Positions 1-12,357 of a DNA stretch of 64,000 nucleotides are shown one piece after another. The notes under the pieces were generated by a model that searched no databases, was not told the DNA's origin, and was given only the letters and a program-made list of their open reading frames with translations. The number at the start of each line of letters is the position of its first letter. Within the stretch, counting starts at the first letter, position 1. The DNA lies in the NCBI RefSeq assembly GCF_037975245.1, contig NC_092562.1:9155001-9219000 (forward strand), given 5' to 3'. The position numbers and the translations under genes were made by a program. The DNA comes from Apostichopus japonicus. Taxonomy: Eukaryota; Echinodermata; Holothuroidea; Aspidochirotida; Stichopodidae.

Positions 1-3000
1 TTTCACCCATTAAGATGAATCTCAAGATACAATTTGATAAATGTTTAGGAAAAACGTTACCATTTGGTAGCTACTACTCAAACAACTACTATGTGGATGA
101 GGAAATGTAAAACAAATTAAACATTTGTTTCTAAATGTCAGTACTCAGTGGACAGCATTCTCTATTCAAATAAATATATTTCATTACTAGCCACTTTGTT
201 TCAGCAAACTGGTCCCTTATCTGAGATAACAATAGCCCTTAAATATTGCTTCATGTGTTTGAAGTCAAAAGCGAGAATAAAAATTTAACAAAAATATGAT
301 TGATTGGTGTAGGCTTGCCACATACATCTGAGGACACTATAAGAAAAGCTAATGTCGGGAATGAAAAATGTAGTTAATGCTGTTTCTGAGAGAGAGTCCC
401 TGAAGAAATTGCTGTTGTATCAACACCGACAGCAGAATAACAAAGCATGATGATCTAATGTGACAATGCTCTGTATATTGCAAACCACAGCAAAGACCAT
501 TTATGCTTCCAAATGTAACATTTATTAATGGCACCACAGTTTTATCTGTGTTAAAGTGTAAAACAGAAATGTCACCAAAGCACAGACCAACTGGATCTCC
601 TGATGGCCAATGGAGATTGCTTATGAGAAGTGCTGAAAACTTTCAATTCTTTTCTTGATAAAACCAATATCCCGACTAGTGTTCGACCGATTGTATGACA
701 ATCGGTTTTACCGATAACCGATTATTTCCTGTGACAATTGGCCGATTGCCGATTACCGATTATTTCAAAATTTTCGTGGAACTGGCCTAATGTATGATTT
801 AGTGTTATGCATGATTACCAACTTCTAAGAACACTGTAATACACACATAGGGCGATGTACGATTATAACGAGGCGTCGCAATATTGCAATCCCGCCACAA
901 CACAGTACTGTACAGACTACAGAAGGGGGAAAATAGTAGCCATTAGCTACGAAATGAAAAGCAAAAAAGTTAGGGACAGGTTTTACAACTGCTATTAAAA
1001 CCATTATCAGTGTTGCAACTCCAACGTAAATAAAGTAAAAAGTATATCGCACGTCAATAAAACATTCGTTTTTTCGTTAGCTGATATCGAAATATATAAT
1101 CTGATATGAAAAAAAATGTGTAGGCCTAAGAGTAAGTTGGCCTGACGTTTCGATCCTAGTAGGATCGAAATGTAACGCCACATTATTTGTAACATATTCT
1201 TACACAGGCTCTTTAGTGGATAAGCAGTTTGCTAACAGTTTTATTTTATTATGAAAAATAAAACATTCCCGAACGTTTGTTTCAAGTTTTCAATGACTAC
1301 CATCTGCGCGGTAAAACTTCCGATCGAACGAACGTTGTTTCAAACGATCATACACAGTAAGTCAATGGCGCTTCTCCATTGACTTAACTACATGTGGGAG
1401 AAATCACACACTAAAGTCCCATTGACTTTGTCGCGGCGTGTCACTGGAAATCAGACTTGCTTTTAGTCGGTTGCGGTAAGGAGTTTAGTTACTGTTAGCA
1501 CGTATGGGGCATAGGAAAAAAGTTCATCGGGTTTTTCGTAAAAATATGCGTAAGAACGTTTGCCTAATCACAAAATACTGTTTTGCAGTTTAACTTCTGA
1601 GGAATGTCGCCAAACGTGTTTATGGATATTTAGGTGTATTTGGAGCCTTGATTTCATCATTTTATGCCATTTGTAAAATCTTGGGCGCATTTTCAAACTT
1701 AACAGTTCTGAAGCTCAACCGTTCTTCAGCCAGACTAGCCTAATGTACGTAGTTCTCACAATGAACAAAGCCTAATATTATTGTTTTCACTTTCCAGTTT
1801 TCACCTACGGTGAAACGGCCAAGGTGGTTAAAAAGTATACTTATTTGATGATTATATTTAGTATAGACAATTTTTCTTTCTTATCAATCGTTTAACATGA
1901 TGACAGGTGGTTTTGTTAGATGCAACAAGCGAAGTAAAAAAATACGTCGTTCCCCTAAGCTTATCGCGGGAATACTGTGTGATGTTACGCGGGTATACTG
2001 CATGATGTTAACTGCCAAAACTGGATAGTGTATCGAACAGCATTTGTACAAACTCGCGCGAGGGACTTACGATACCGTTACACGGTAGATTAGCGCACCT
2101 TCCCCGGCTATGAATAGCATCGAATTGAATGATCAAAAATTTTTCTCCCTGTGTGGTTGTGGTGTATCAAAAGCGCGGAAAATACAATCCTTTATGTGGA
2201 ACGTAATAATCGGTTCCAACTAATCGGTAGCGCAATGGATTTTGCCGATGCCGATTATTTACCGATTGTCTGATAATCGGCCCGATGCCGATTGTCTAAC
2301 CGATTATCGGTCGAACACTAATCCCGACAGCAGTTTGTATCACAAAGATTTGTTTCTAAATTTGGTAATATTCTTTAAAATGCAGTTAGCAAACAGCAGA
2401 GTGCATGTAGTCATCATGCCCATTGAACTGAATAAGCCTATGTCTTTTCATTATCTTTTATAATGTTTCAAATAATAATAACTACAGAGAACATGGACAG
2501 CTAAATTAATTTATAATCAGGCTTCAAGAATAAATGAATTTATTATAGTAAACGTAAAGCCTCAAGTATAGCTACAAACAGCTACCCTGATGATACTGCA
2601 CTGTGATCCACTTCCTGAACTATAAAGGGAGGGTTTTAGCCAATCAAAATAGATTTATACATTCAATTATCTGTACCTTGAGTGAGGGACAGGATAATGA
2701 AATGGGCCTTTCAGCTATCAGTGTGGAATACTTTTCTCTTCAATATAAGTCTTTACATTGTCTACCAGCAATATCACTTTGTGATCTCTCTTCTCTGTTA
2801 TGCCCATATTATCAAGTAATCAAGTGTTGCATGAACAGAGTTGACAGAGACCAGGAGGTAAATTGCAAACACATGAAAGAATAAAGATTAAGGCATGACA
2901 AATGACCATAACATTTACTGTGCAGTGTACTACCTGAGTTAACATTAATGTTTATCATAGGATATTGTTAAAGAATGATGAAAAAGCATTTAATAGATCC

Positions 3001-3027
3001 GACTGCTTCACTTGAAGATAAGCTCAC
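1..3027 (-). other. Intron 3' of SRCR19 (runs off the window)
   Basis: Array-type intron. Apart from the hAT copy at 677-2320 it matches the other unit introns. Short open frames in it are repeated in the other copies at the same offset and resemble no protein. Confidence 0.8.
677..2320. mobile_element. Non-autonomous hAT-type transposon, copy 1 (1,644 bp)
   Basis: The ends are inverted: tagtgttcgaccgat at the left and atcggtcgaacacta at the right. The 8-bp direct repeat atcccgac flanks it at 669-676 and 2321-2328. Eight-bp target duplications and TAGNG/CAGNG termini are typical of hAT elements. Undisturbed target sites exist in the paralogous introns at 4197-4204, 9599-9606 and 11474-11481, which fixes the borders exactly. 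Near both ends CCGATTG and CCGATTA-like motifs are iterated, as expected for transposase binding. No transposase reading frame is present. Confidence 0.92.
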
Positions 3028-3351
3028 CTGCTGAAGGTAGTACAGTACTACAAACTACACCTGCATCTTCACCATGACCACAATTGTCTATTGCTGAGTG
3101 TCCGCAGCTTAAAAGGTTGCTTTCACCACCGGTGCATTCTACGTCGTCCATGTGAATTTCCCCAGAGCCTTCACCAAATGAAGCACTACCTGGAGCTGAA
3201 ATGACTCCTGGGAATCCCAACTGACGACATACCACTGCAGCATCGCTGATGTCCCAGAAGTCATCACACACTGTGCCCCACTCTCCGTTACGATAAATCT
3301 CAACCCTACCAGCTGTTTCGTTTCCTCCACTGAGACGAACTGCCCCTTCAT
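3028..3351 (-). CDS. SRCR domain 19 exon (108 codons), last visible exon
   Basis: Array copy identical to SRCR16-18. Its donor gtgagc at 3023-3027 shows that the transcript continues past the left edge of the window. The following 3,027 bp are intron of the array type, including the first hAT copy at 677-2320 and the same unit sequence as at 5403-8429. At least one more array exon is therefore expected shortly left of position 1. No stop codon, transmembrane segment or poly(A) signal of this gene is visible here. Confidence 0.93.
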
Positions 3352-4902
3352 CTGAATTGGAAAGCAAAATGTCTAGTAAACACTATTAACTTTCAAAGGA
3401 TGAAGAAAGATTGTACAAGTTTAATGACAACTCTTCTTTTATGTAAATTTCCCCATTGAGAGCAATCACAAGATACAGAAGTGAGACAGATTGTTCATGT
3501 ACTATAACAACTCCTCTGTTATGTGGATTTCACCCATTAAGATGAATCTCAAGATACAATTTGATAAATGTTTAGGAAAAACGTTACCATTTGGTAGCTA
3601 CTACTCAAACAACTACTATGTGGATGAGGAAATGTGAAACAAATTAAACATTTGTTTCTAAATGTCAGTACTCAGTGGACAGCATTCTCTATTCAAATAA
3701 ATCTATTTCATTACTAGCCACTTTGTTTCAGCAAACTGGTCCCTTATCTGAGATAACAATAGCCCTTAAATATTGCTTCATGTGTTTGAAGTCAAAAGCG
3801 AGAATAAAAATTTAACAAAAATATGATTGATTGGTGTAGGCTTGCCACATACAGCTGAGGACACTATAAGAAAAGCTAATGTTGGGAATGAAAAATGTAG
3901 TTACTGCTGTTTCTGAGAGAGAGTCCCTGAAGAAATTGCTGTTGTATCAACACCGACAGCAGAATAACAAAGCATGATGAACTAATGTGACAAATGCTCT
4001 GTATATTGCAAACCACAGCAGAGACCATTTATGCTTCCAAATGTAACATTTATTAATGGCACCACAGTTTTATCTGTGTTAAAGTGTAAAACAGAAATGT
4101 CACCAAAGCACAGACCAACTGGATCTCCTGATGGCCAATGGAGATTGCTTATGAGAAGTGCTGAAAACTTTCAATTCTTTTTTTGATAAAACCAATATCC
4201 CGACAGCAGTTTGTATCACAAAGATTTGTTTCTAAATTTGGTAATATTCTTTAAAATGCAGTTAGCAAACAGCAGAGTGCATGTAGTCATCATGCCCATT
4301 GAACTGAATAAGCCTATGTCTTTTCATTATCTTTTATAATGTTTCAAATAATAATAACTACAGAGAACATGGACAGCTAAATTAATTTATAATCAGGCTT
4401 CAAGAATAAATGAATTTATTATAGTAAACGTAAAGCCTCAAGTATAGCTACAAACAGCTACCCTGATGATACTGCACTGTGATCCACTTCCTGAACTATA
4501 AAGGGAGGGTTTTAGCCAATCAAAATAGATTTATACATTCAATTATCTGTACCTTGAGTGAGGGACAGGATAATGAAATGGGCCTTTCAGCTATCAGTTT
4601 GGAATACATTTCTCTTCAATATAAGTCTTGACATTGTCTACCAGCAATATCACTTTGTGATCTCTCTTCTCTGTTATGCCCATATTATCAAGTAATCAAG
4701 TGTTGCATGAACAGAGTTGACAGAGACCAGGAGGTAAATTGCAAACACATGAAAGAATAAAATTAAGGCATGACAAAGGACCATAACATTTACTGTGCAG
4801 TGTACTACCTGAGTTAACATTAATGTTTATCATAGGATATTGTTAAAGAATGATGAAAAAGCATTTAATAGATCCGACTGCTTCACTTGAAGATAAGCTC
4901 AC

Positions 4903-5226
4903 CTGCTGAAGGTAGTACAGTACTACAAACTACACCTGCATCTTCACCATGACCACAATTGTCTATTGCTGAGTGTCCGCAGCTTAAAAGGTTGCTTTCA
5001 CCACCGGTGCATTCTACGTCGTCCATGTGAATTTCCCCAGAGCCTTCACCAAATGAAGCACTACCTGGAGCTGAAATGACTCCTGGGAATCCCAACTGAC
5101 GACATACCACTGCAGCATCGCTGATGTCCCAGAAGTCATCACACACTGTGCCCCACTCTCCGTTACGATAAATCTCAACCCTACCAGCTGTTTCGTTTCC
5201 TCCACTGAGACGAACTGCCCCTTCAT
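4903..5226 (-). CDS. SRCR domain 18 exon (108 codons), identical array copy
   Basis: Array copy in block one, identical in sequence to SRCR16, 17 and 19. The distance to SRCR19 is 1,875 bp, the length of one exon-plus-intron unit. The equivalent distance between SRCR16 and SRCR17 is 1,876 bp because of a one-base difference in a run near 4761/10163. Donor and acceptor are the same as in the other copies. It would be translated as the penultimate SRCR domain visible in this window. Confidence 0.93.
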
Positions 5227-6078
5227 CTGAATTGGAAAGCAAAATGTCTAGTAAACACTATTAACTTTCAAAGGATGAAGAAAGATTGTACAAGTTTAAT
5301 GACAACTCTTCTTTTATGTAAATTTCCCCATTGAGAGCAATCACAAGATACAGAAGCGAGACAGATTGTTCATGTACTATAACAACTCCTCTGTTATGTG
5401 GATTTCACCCATTAAGATGAATCTCAAGATACAATTTGATAAATGTTTAGGAAAAACGTTACCATTTGGTAGCTACTACTCAAACAACTACTATGTGGAT
5501 GAGGAAATGTAAAACAAATTAAACATTTGTTTCTAAATGTCAGTACTCAGTGGACAGCATTCTCTATTCAAATAAATATATTTCATTACTAGCCACTTTG
5601 TTTCAGCAAACTGGTCCCTTATCTGAGATAACAATAGCCCTTAAATATTGCTTCATGTGTTTGAAGTCAAAAGCGAGAATAAAAATTTAACAAAAATATG
5701 ATTGATTGGTGTAGGCTTGCCACATACATCTGAGGACACTATAAGAAAAGCTAATGTCGGGAATGAAAAATGTAGTTACTGCTGTTTCTGAGAGAGAGTC
5801 CCTGAAGAAATTGCTGTTGTATCAACACCGACAGCAGAATAACAAAGCATGATGATCTAATGTGACAATGCTCTGTATATTGCAAACCACAGCAAAGACC
5901 ATTTATGCTTCCAAATGTAACATTTATTAATGGCACCACAGTTTTATCTGTGTTAAAGTGTAAAACAGAAATGTCACCAAAGCACAGACCAACTGGATCT
6001 CCTGATGGCCAATGGAGATTGCTTATGAGAAGTGCTGAAAACTTTCAATTCTTTTCTTGATAAAACCAATATCCCGAC

Positions 6079-7722
6079 TAGTGTTCGACCGATTGTATGA
6101 CAATCGGTTTTACCGATAACCGATTATTTCCTGTGACAATTGGCCGATTGCCGATTACCGATTATTTCAAAATTTTCGTGGAACTGGCCTAATGTATGAT
6201 TTAGTGTTATGCATGATTACCAACTTCTAAGAACACTGTAATACACACATAGGGCGATGTACGATTATAACGAGGCGTCGCAATATTGCAATCCCGCCAC
6301 AACACAGTACTGTACAGACTACAGAAGGGGGAAAATAGTAGCCATTAGCTACGAAATGAAAAGCAAAAAAGTTAGGGACAGGTTTTACAACTGCTATTAA
6401 AACCATTATCAGTGTTGCAACTCCAACGTAAATAAAGTAAAAAGTATATCGCACGTCAATAAAACATTCGTTTTTTCGTTAGCTGATATCGAAATATATA
6501 ATCTGATATGAAAAAAAATGTGTAGGCCTAAGAGTAAGTTGGCCTGACGTTTCGATCCTAGTAGGATCGAAATGTAACGCCACATTATTTGTAACATATT
6601 CTTACACAGGCTCTTTAGTGGATAAGCAGTTTGCTAACAGTTTTATTTTATTATGAAAAATAAAACATTCCCGAACGTTTGTTTCAAGTTTTCAATGACT
6701 ACCATCTGCGCGGTAAAACTTCCGATCGAACGAACGTTGTTTCAAACGATCATACACAGTAAGTCAATGGCGCTTCTCCATTGACTTAACTACATGTGGG
6801 AGAAATCACACACTAAAGTCCCATTGACTTTGTCGCGGCGTGTCACTGGAAATCAGACTTGCTTTTAGTCGGTTGCGGTAAGGAGTTTAGTTACTGTTAG
6901 CACGTATGGGGCATAGGAAAAAAGTTCATCGGGTTTTTCGTAAAAATATGCGTAAGAACGTTTGCCTAATCACAAAATACTGTTTTGCAGTTTAACTTCT
7001 GAGGAATGTCGCCAAACGTGTTTATGGATATTTAGGTGTATTTGGAGCCTTGATTTCATCATTTTATGCCATTTGTAAAATCTTGGGCGCATTTTCAAAC
7101 TTAACAGTTCTGAAGCTCAACCGTTCTTCAGCCAGACTAGCCTAATGTACGTAGTTCTCACAATGAACAAAGCCTAATATTATTGTTTTCACTTTCCAGT
7201 TTTCACCTACGGTGAAACGGCCAAGGTGGTTAAAAAGTATACTTATTTGATGATTATATTTAGTATAGACAATTTTTCTTTCTTATCAATCGTTTAACAT
7301 GATGACAGGTGGTTTTGTTAGATGCAACAAGCGAAGTAAAAAAATACGTCGTTCCCCTAAGCTTATCGCGGGAATACTGTGTGATGTTACGCGGGTATAC
7401 TGCATGATGTTAACTGCCAAAACTGGATAGTGTATCGAACAGCATTTGTACAAACTCGCGCGAGGGACTTACGATACCGTTACACGGTAGATTAGCGCAC
7501 CTTCCCCGGCTATGAATAGCATCGAATTGAATGATCAAAAATTTTTCTCCCTGTGTGGTTGTGGTGTATCAAAAGCGCGGAAAATACAATCCTTTATGTG
7601 GAACGTAATAATCGGTTCCAACTAATCGGTAGCGCAATGGATTTTGCCGATGCCGATTATTTACCGATTGTCTGATAATCGGCCCGATGCCGATTGTCTA
7701 ACCGATTATCGGTCGAACACTA
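6079..7722. mobile_element. Non-autonomous hAT-type transposon, copy 2 (1,644 bp)
   Basis: This is the same element as at 677-2320, including the same 8-bp flanking repeat atcccgac. It sits at the matching place in the second 5,402-bp block, so it was copied with the block and is not an independent insertion. It has no long open frame. Confidence 0.92.
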
Positions 7723-8429
7723 ATCCCGACAGCAGTTTGTATCACAAAGATTTGTTTCTAAATTTGGTAATATTCTTTAAAATGCAGTTAGCAAACAGCA
7801 GAGTGCATGTAGTCATCATGCCCATTGAACTGAATAAGCCTATGTCTTTTCATTATCTTTTATAATGTTTCAAATAATAATAACTACAGAGAACATGGAC
7901 AGCTAAATTAATTTATAATCAGGCTTCAAGAATAAATGAATTTATTATAGTAAACGTAAAGCCTCAAGTATAGCTACAAACAGCTACCCTGATGATACTG
8001 CACTGTGATCCACTTCCTGAACTATAAAGGGAGGGTTTTAGCCAATCAAAATAGATTTATACATTCAATTATCTGTACCTTGAGTGAGGGACAGGATAAT
8101 GAAATGGGCCTTTCAGCTATCAGTGTGGAATACTTTTCTCTTCAATATAAGTCTTTACATTGTCTACCAGCAATATCACTTTGTGATCTCTCTTCTCTGT
8201 TATGCCCATATTATCAAGTAATCAAGTGTTGCATGAACAGAGTTGACAGAGACCAGGAGGTAAATTGCAAACACATGAAAGAATAAAGATTAAGGCATGA
8301 CAAATGACCATAACATTTACTGTGCAGTGTACTACCTGAGTTAACATTAATGTTTATCATAGGATATTGTTAAAGAATGATGAAAAAGCATTTAATAGAT
8401 CCGACTGCTTCACTTGAAGATAAGCTCAC

Positions 8430-8753
8430 CTGCTGAAGGTAGTACAGTACTACAAACTACACCTGCATCTTCACCATGACCACAATTGTCTATTGCTGAG
8501 TGTCCGCAGCTTAAAAGGTTGCTTTCACCACCGGTGCATTCTACGTCGTCCATGTGAATTTCCCCAGAGCCTTCACCAAATGAAGCACTACCTGGAGCTG
8601 AAATGACTCCTGGGAATCCCAACTGACGACATACCACTGCAGCATCGCTGATGTCCCAGAAGTCATCACACACTGTGCCCCACTCTCCGTTACGATAAAT
8701 CTCAACCCTACCAGCTGTTTCGTTTCCTCCACTGAGACGAACTGCCCCTTCAT
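8430..8753 (-). CDS. SRCR domain 17 exon (108 codons), identical array copy
   Basis: The same 108 codons as SRCR16, 18 and 19, with the same splice sites. It is the block-two partner of SRCR19, displaced by exactly 5,402 bp. The intron between it and SRCR18 (5227-8429) carries the second copy of the 1,644-bp hAT element, making that intron 1,652 bp longer than the 1,550-bp introns of neighbouring units. All six cysteines, both acidic pairs and the NET sequon are intact, so it should be fully functional if the duplication is real. Confidence 0.93.
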
Positions 8754-10305
8754 CTGAATTGGAAAGCAAAATGTCTAGTAAACACTATTAACTTTCAAAG
8801 GATGAAGAAAGATTGTACAAGTTTAATGACAACTCTTCTTTTATGTAAATTTCCCCATTGAGAGCAATCACAAGATACAGAAGTGAGACAGATTGTTCAT
8901 GTACTATAACAACTCCTCTGTTATGTGGATTTCACCCATTAAGATGAATCTCAAGATACAATTTGATAAATGTTTAGGAAAAACGTTACCATTTGGTAGC
9001 TACTACTCAAACAACTACTATGTGGATGAGGAAATGTGAAACAAATTAAACATTTGTTTCTAAATGTCAGTACTCAGTGGACAGCATTCTCTATTCAAAT
9101 AAATCTATTTCATTACTAGCCACTTTGTTTCAGCAAACTGGTCCCTTATCTGAGATAACAATAGCCCTTAAATATTGCTTCATGTGTTTGAAGTCAAAAG
9201 CGAGAATAAAAATTTAACAAAAATATGATTGATTGGTGTAGGCTTGCCACATACAGCTGAGGACACTATAAGAAAAGCTAATGTTGGGAATGAAAAATGT
9301 AGTTACTGCTGTTTCTGAGAGAGAGTCCCTGAAGAAATTGCTGTTGTATCAACACCGACAGCAGAATAACAAAGCATGATGAACTAATGTGACAAATGCT
9401 CTGTATATTGCAAACCACAGCAGAGACCATTTATGCTTCCAAATGTAACATTTATTAATGGCACCACAGTTTTATCTGTGTTAAAGTGTAAAACAGAAAT
9501 GTCACCAAAGCACAGACCAACTGGATCTCCTGATGGCCAATGGAGATTGCTTATGAGAAGTGCTGAAAACTTTCAATTCTTTTTTTGATAAAACCAATAT
9601 CCCGACAGCAGTTTGTATCACAAAGATTTGTTTCTAAATTTGGTAATATTCTTTAAAATGCAGTTAGCAAACAGCAGAGTGCATGTAGTCATCATGCCCA
9701 TTGAACTGAATAAGCCTATGTCTTTTCATTATCTTTTATAATGTTTCAAATAATAATAACTACAGAGAACATGGACAGCTAAATTAATTTATAATCAGGC
9801 TTCAAGAATAAATGAATTTATTATAGTAAACGTAAAGCCTCAAGTATAGCTACAAACAGCTACCCTGATGATACTGCACTGTGATCCACTTCCTGAACTA
9901 TAAAGGGAGGGTTTTAGCCAATCAAAATAGATTTATACATTCAATTATCTGTACCTTGAGTGAGGGACAGGATAATGAAATGGGCCTTTCAGCTATCAGT
10001 TTGGAATACATTTCTCTTCAATATAAGTCTTGACATTGTCTACCAGCAATATCACTTTGTGATCTCTCTTCTCTGTTATGCCCATATTATCAAGTAATCA
10101 AGTGTTGCATGAACAGAGTTGACAGAGACCAGGAGGTAAATTGCAAACACATGAAAGAATAAAGATTAAGGCATGACAAAGGACCATAACATTTACTGTG
10201 CAGTGTACTACCTGAGTTAACATTAATGTTTATCATAGGATATTGTTAAAGAATGATGAAAAAGCATTTAATAGATCCGACTGCTTCACTTGAAGATAAG
10301 CTCAC

Positions 10306-10629
10306 CTGCTGAAGGTAGTACAGTACTACAAACTACACCTGCATCTTCACCATGACCACAATTGTCTATTGCTGAGTGTCCGCAGCTTAAAAGGTTGCTT
10401 TCACCACCGGTGCATTCTACGTCGTCCATGTGAATTTCCCCAGAGCCTTCACCAAATGAAGCACTACCTGGAGCTGAAATGACTCCTGGGAATCCCAACT
10501 GACGACATACCACTGCAGCATCGCTGATGTCCCAGAAGTCATCACACACTGTGCCCCACTCTCCGTTACGATAAATCTCAACCCTACCAGCTGTTTCGTT
10601 TCCTCCACTGAGACGAACTGCCCCTTCAT
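10306..10629 (-). CDS. SRCR domain 16 exon (108 codons), identical array copy
   Basis: [15 protein letters not shown] with sequon NET at residues 11-13. Six cysteines at about residues 29, 42, 73, 83, 91 and 101, acidic pair 30-31, DDV at 69-71, HGED at 93-96, linker STVLPSAG. By eye it is identical in nucleotide sequence to SRCR17, 18 and 19. It belongs to the second copy of the 5,402-bp duplicated block and corresponds to SRCR18 in the first copy. Acceptor ccaattcag, donor gtgagc. Confidence 0.93.
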
Positions 10630-12036
10630 CTGAATTGGAAAGCAAAATGTCTAGTAAACACTATTAACTTTCAAAGGATGAAGAAAGATTGTACAAGTTT
10701 AATGACAACTCTTCTTTTATGTAAATTTCCCCATTGAGAGCAATCACAAGATACAGAAGCGAGACAGATTGTTCATGTACTATAACAACTCCTCTGTTAT
10801 GTGGATTTCACCCATTAAGATGAATCTCAAGATACAATTTGATAAATGTTTAGGAAAAACGTTACCATTTGGTAGCTACTACTCAAACAACTACTATGTG
10901 GATGAGGAAATGTAAAACAAATTAAACATTTGTTTCTAAATGTCAGTACTCAGTGGACAGCATTCTCTATTCAAATAAATCTATTTCATTACTAGCCACT
11001 TTGTTTCAGCAAACTGGTCCCTTATCTGAGATAACAATAGCCCTTAAATATTGCTTCATGTGTTTGAAGTCAAAAGCGAGAATAAAAATTTAACAAAAAT
11101 ATGATTGATTGGTGTAGGCTTGCCACATACATCTGAGGACACTATAAGAAAAGCTAATGTCGGGAATGAAAAATGTAGTTACTGCTGTTTCTGAGAGAGA
11201 GTCCCTGAAGAAATTGCTGTTGTATCAACACCGACAGCAGAATAACAAAGCATGATGATCTAATGTGACAATGCTCTGTATATTGCAAACCACAGCAAAG
11301 ACCATTTATGCTTCGAAATGTAACATTTATTAATGGCACCACAGTTTTATCTGTGTTAAAGTGTAAAACAGAAATGTCACCAAAGCACAGACCAACTGGA
11401 TCTCCTGATGGCCAATGGAGATTGCTTATGAGAAGTGCTGAAAACTTTCAATTCTTTTTTTGATAAAACCAATATCCCGACAGCAATTTGTATCACAAAG
11501 ATTTGTTTCTAAATTTGGTAATATTCTTTAAAATGCAGTTAGCAAACAGCAGAGTGCATGTAGTCATCATGCCCATTGAACTGAATAAGCCTATGTCTTT
11601 TCATTATCTTTTATAATGTTTCAAATAATAATAACTACAGAGAACATGGACAGCTAAATTAATTTCTAATCAGGCTTCAAGAATAAATGAATTTATTATA
11701 GTAAACGTAAAGCCTCAAGTAAAGCTACAAACAGCTACCCTAATGATACTGCACTGTGATCCACTTCCTGAACTATAAAGGGAGGGTTTTAGCCAATCAA
11801 AATAGATTTATACATTCAATTATCTGTACCTTGAGTGAGGGACAGGATAATGAAATGGGCCTTTCAGCTATCAGTGTGGAATACTTTAGAATAAAGATTA
11901 AGGCATGACAAAGGACCATAACATTTACTGTGCAGTGTACTACCTGAGTTAACATTAATGTTTATCATAGGATATTGTTAAAAGAGATGAAAAACCATTC
12001 AATAGATCCAATGGCTTCACTTGAAGATTAGCTCAC

Positions 12037-12357
12037 CTCCAGGTAATACAGTGCTACAAACTACACCTGCATCTTCACCATGACCACAATTGTCTATTTC
12101 TGTGTGTCCGCAGCTTAAAAGGTTGCTTTCACCACCAGTGCATTCTACGTCGTCCATGTGAATTTCCCCAGAGCCTTCACCAAATGAAGCACCACCAGGA
12201 GCTGCAATCACTCCTGGGAATCCCAACTGACGACATACCACTGCAGCATCGCTGATGTCCCAGTAATCATCACACACTGTGCCCCACTCTCCGTTACGAT
12301 AAATCTCAACTCGACCAGCTGTTTCGTTTCCTCCATTGAGACGAACTGTCCCTTCAT
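12037..12357 (-). CDS. SRCR domain 15 exon (107 codons), array unit
   Basis: Array member close to SRCR16-19: [80 protein letters not shown], linker STVLPG. It is intermediate in sequence between SRCR14 (it shares NGG) and SRCR16-19. The intron 3' of it in genomic orientation (10630-12036) is nearly the same as the introns of SRCR16-19 except for a deletion of about 150 bp near 11888. It has an empty transposon target site at 11474-11481. Confidence 0.92.

Larger units (their letters stand above)
1..10804. repeat. 5,402-bp tandem duplication (two near-identical blocks)
   Basis: Positions 1-5402 reappear at 5403-10804 with a constant offset of 5,402 bp over most of the length. Each block holds two SRCR exons, their introns and one hAT element. 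The few differences I could see are an A/C change near 378/5780 and a one-base indel near 4761/10163. Within each block the two 1.875-kb exon-intron units differ from one another at scattered intron sites, so the block was copied as a whole. A real recent duplication or conversion, or an assembly duplication of two haplotypes, would both look like this. Confidence 0.9.

Noticed and set aside
2923-2946. Possible 15-bp micro-exon (acceptor actcag, donor gtaaat or gtaagt) present in every array intron, also near 13608-13630
   Set aside because: Phase and flanks would allow it, but the donor is weak in most units, the size is extreme, and conservation is explained by recent copying of the units.
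3139-3351. Open frame of 70 codons inside the SRCR19 exon in another frame, repeated in SRCR16-18
   Set aside because: It overlaps the SRCR frame on the same strand and is repeated only because the exon is repeated. It has no domain and no independent support.
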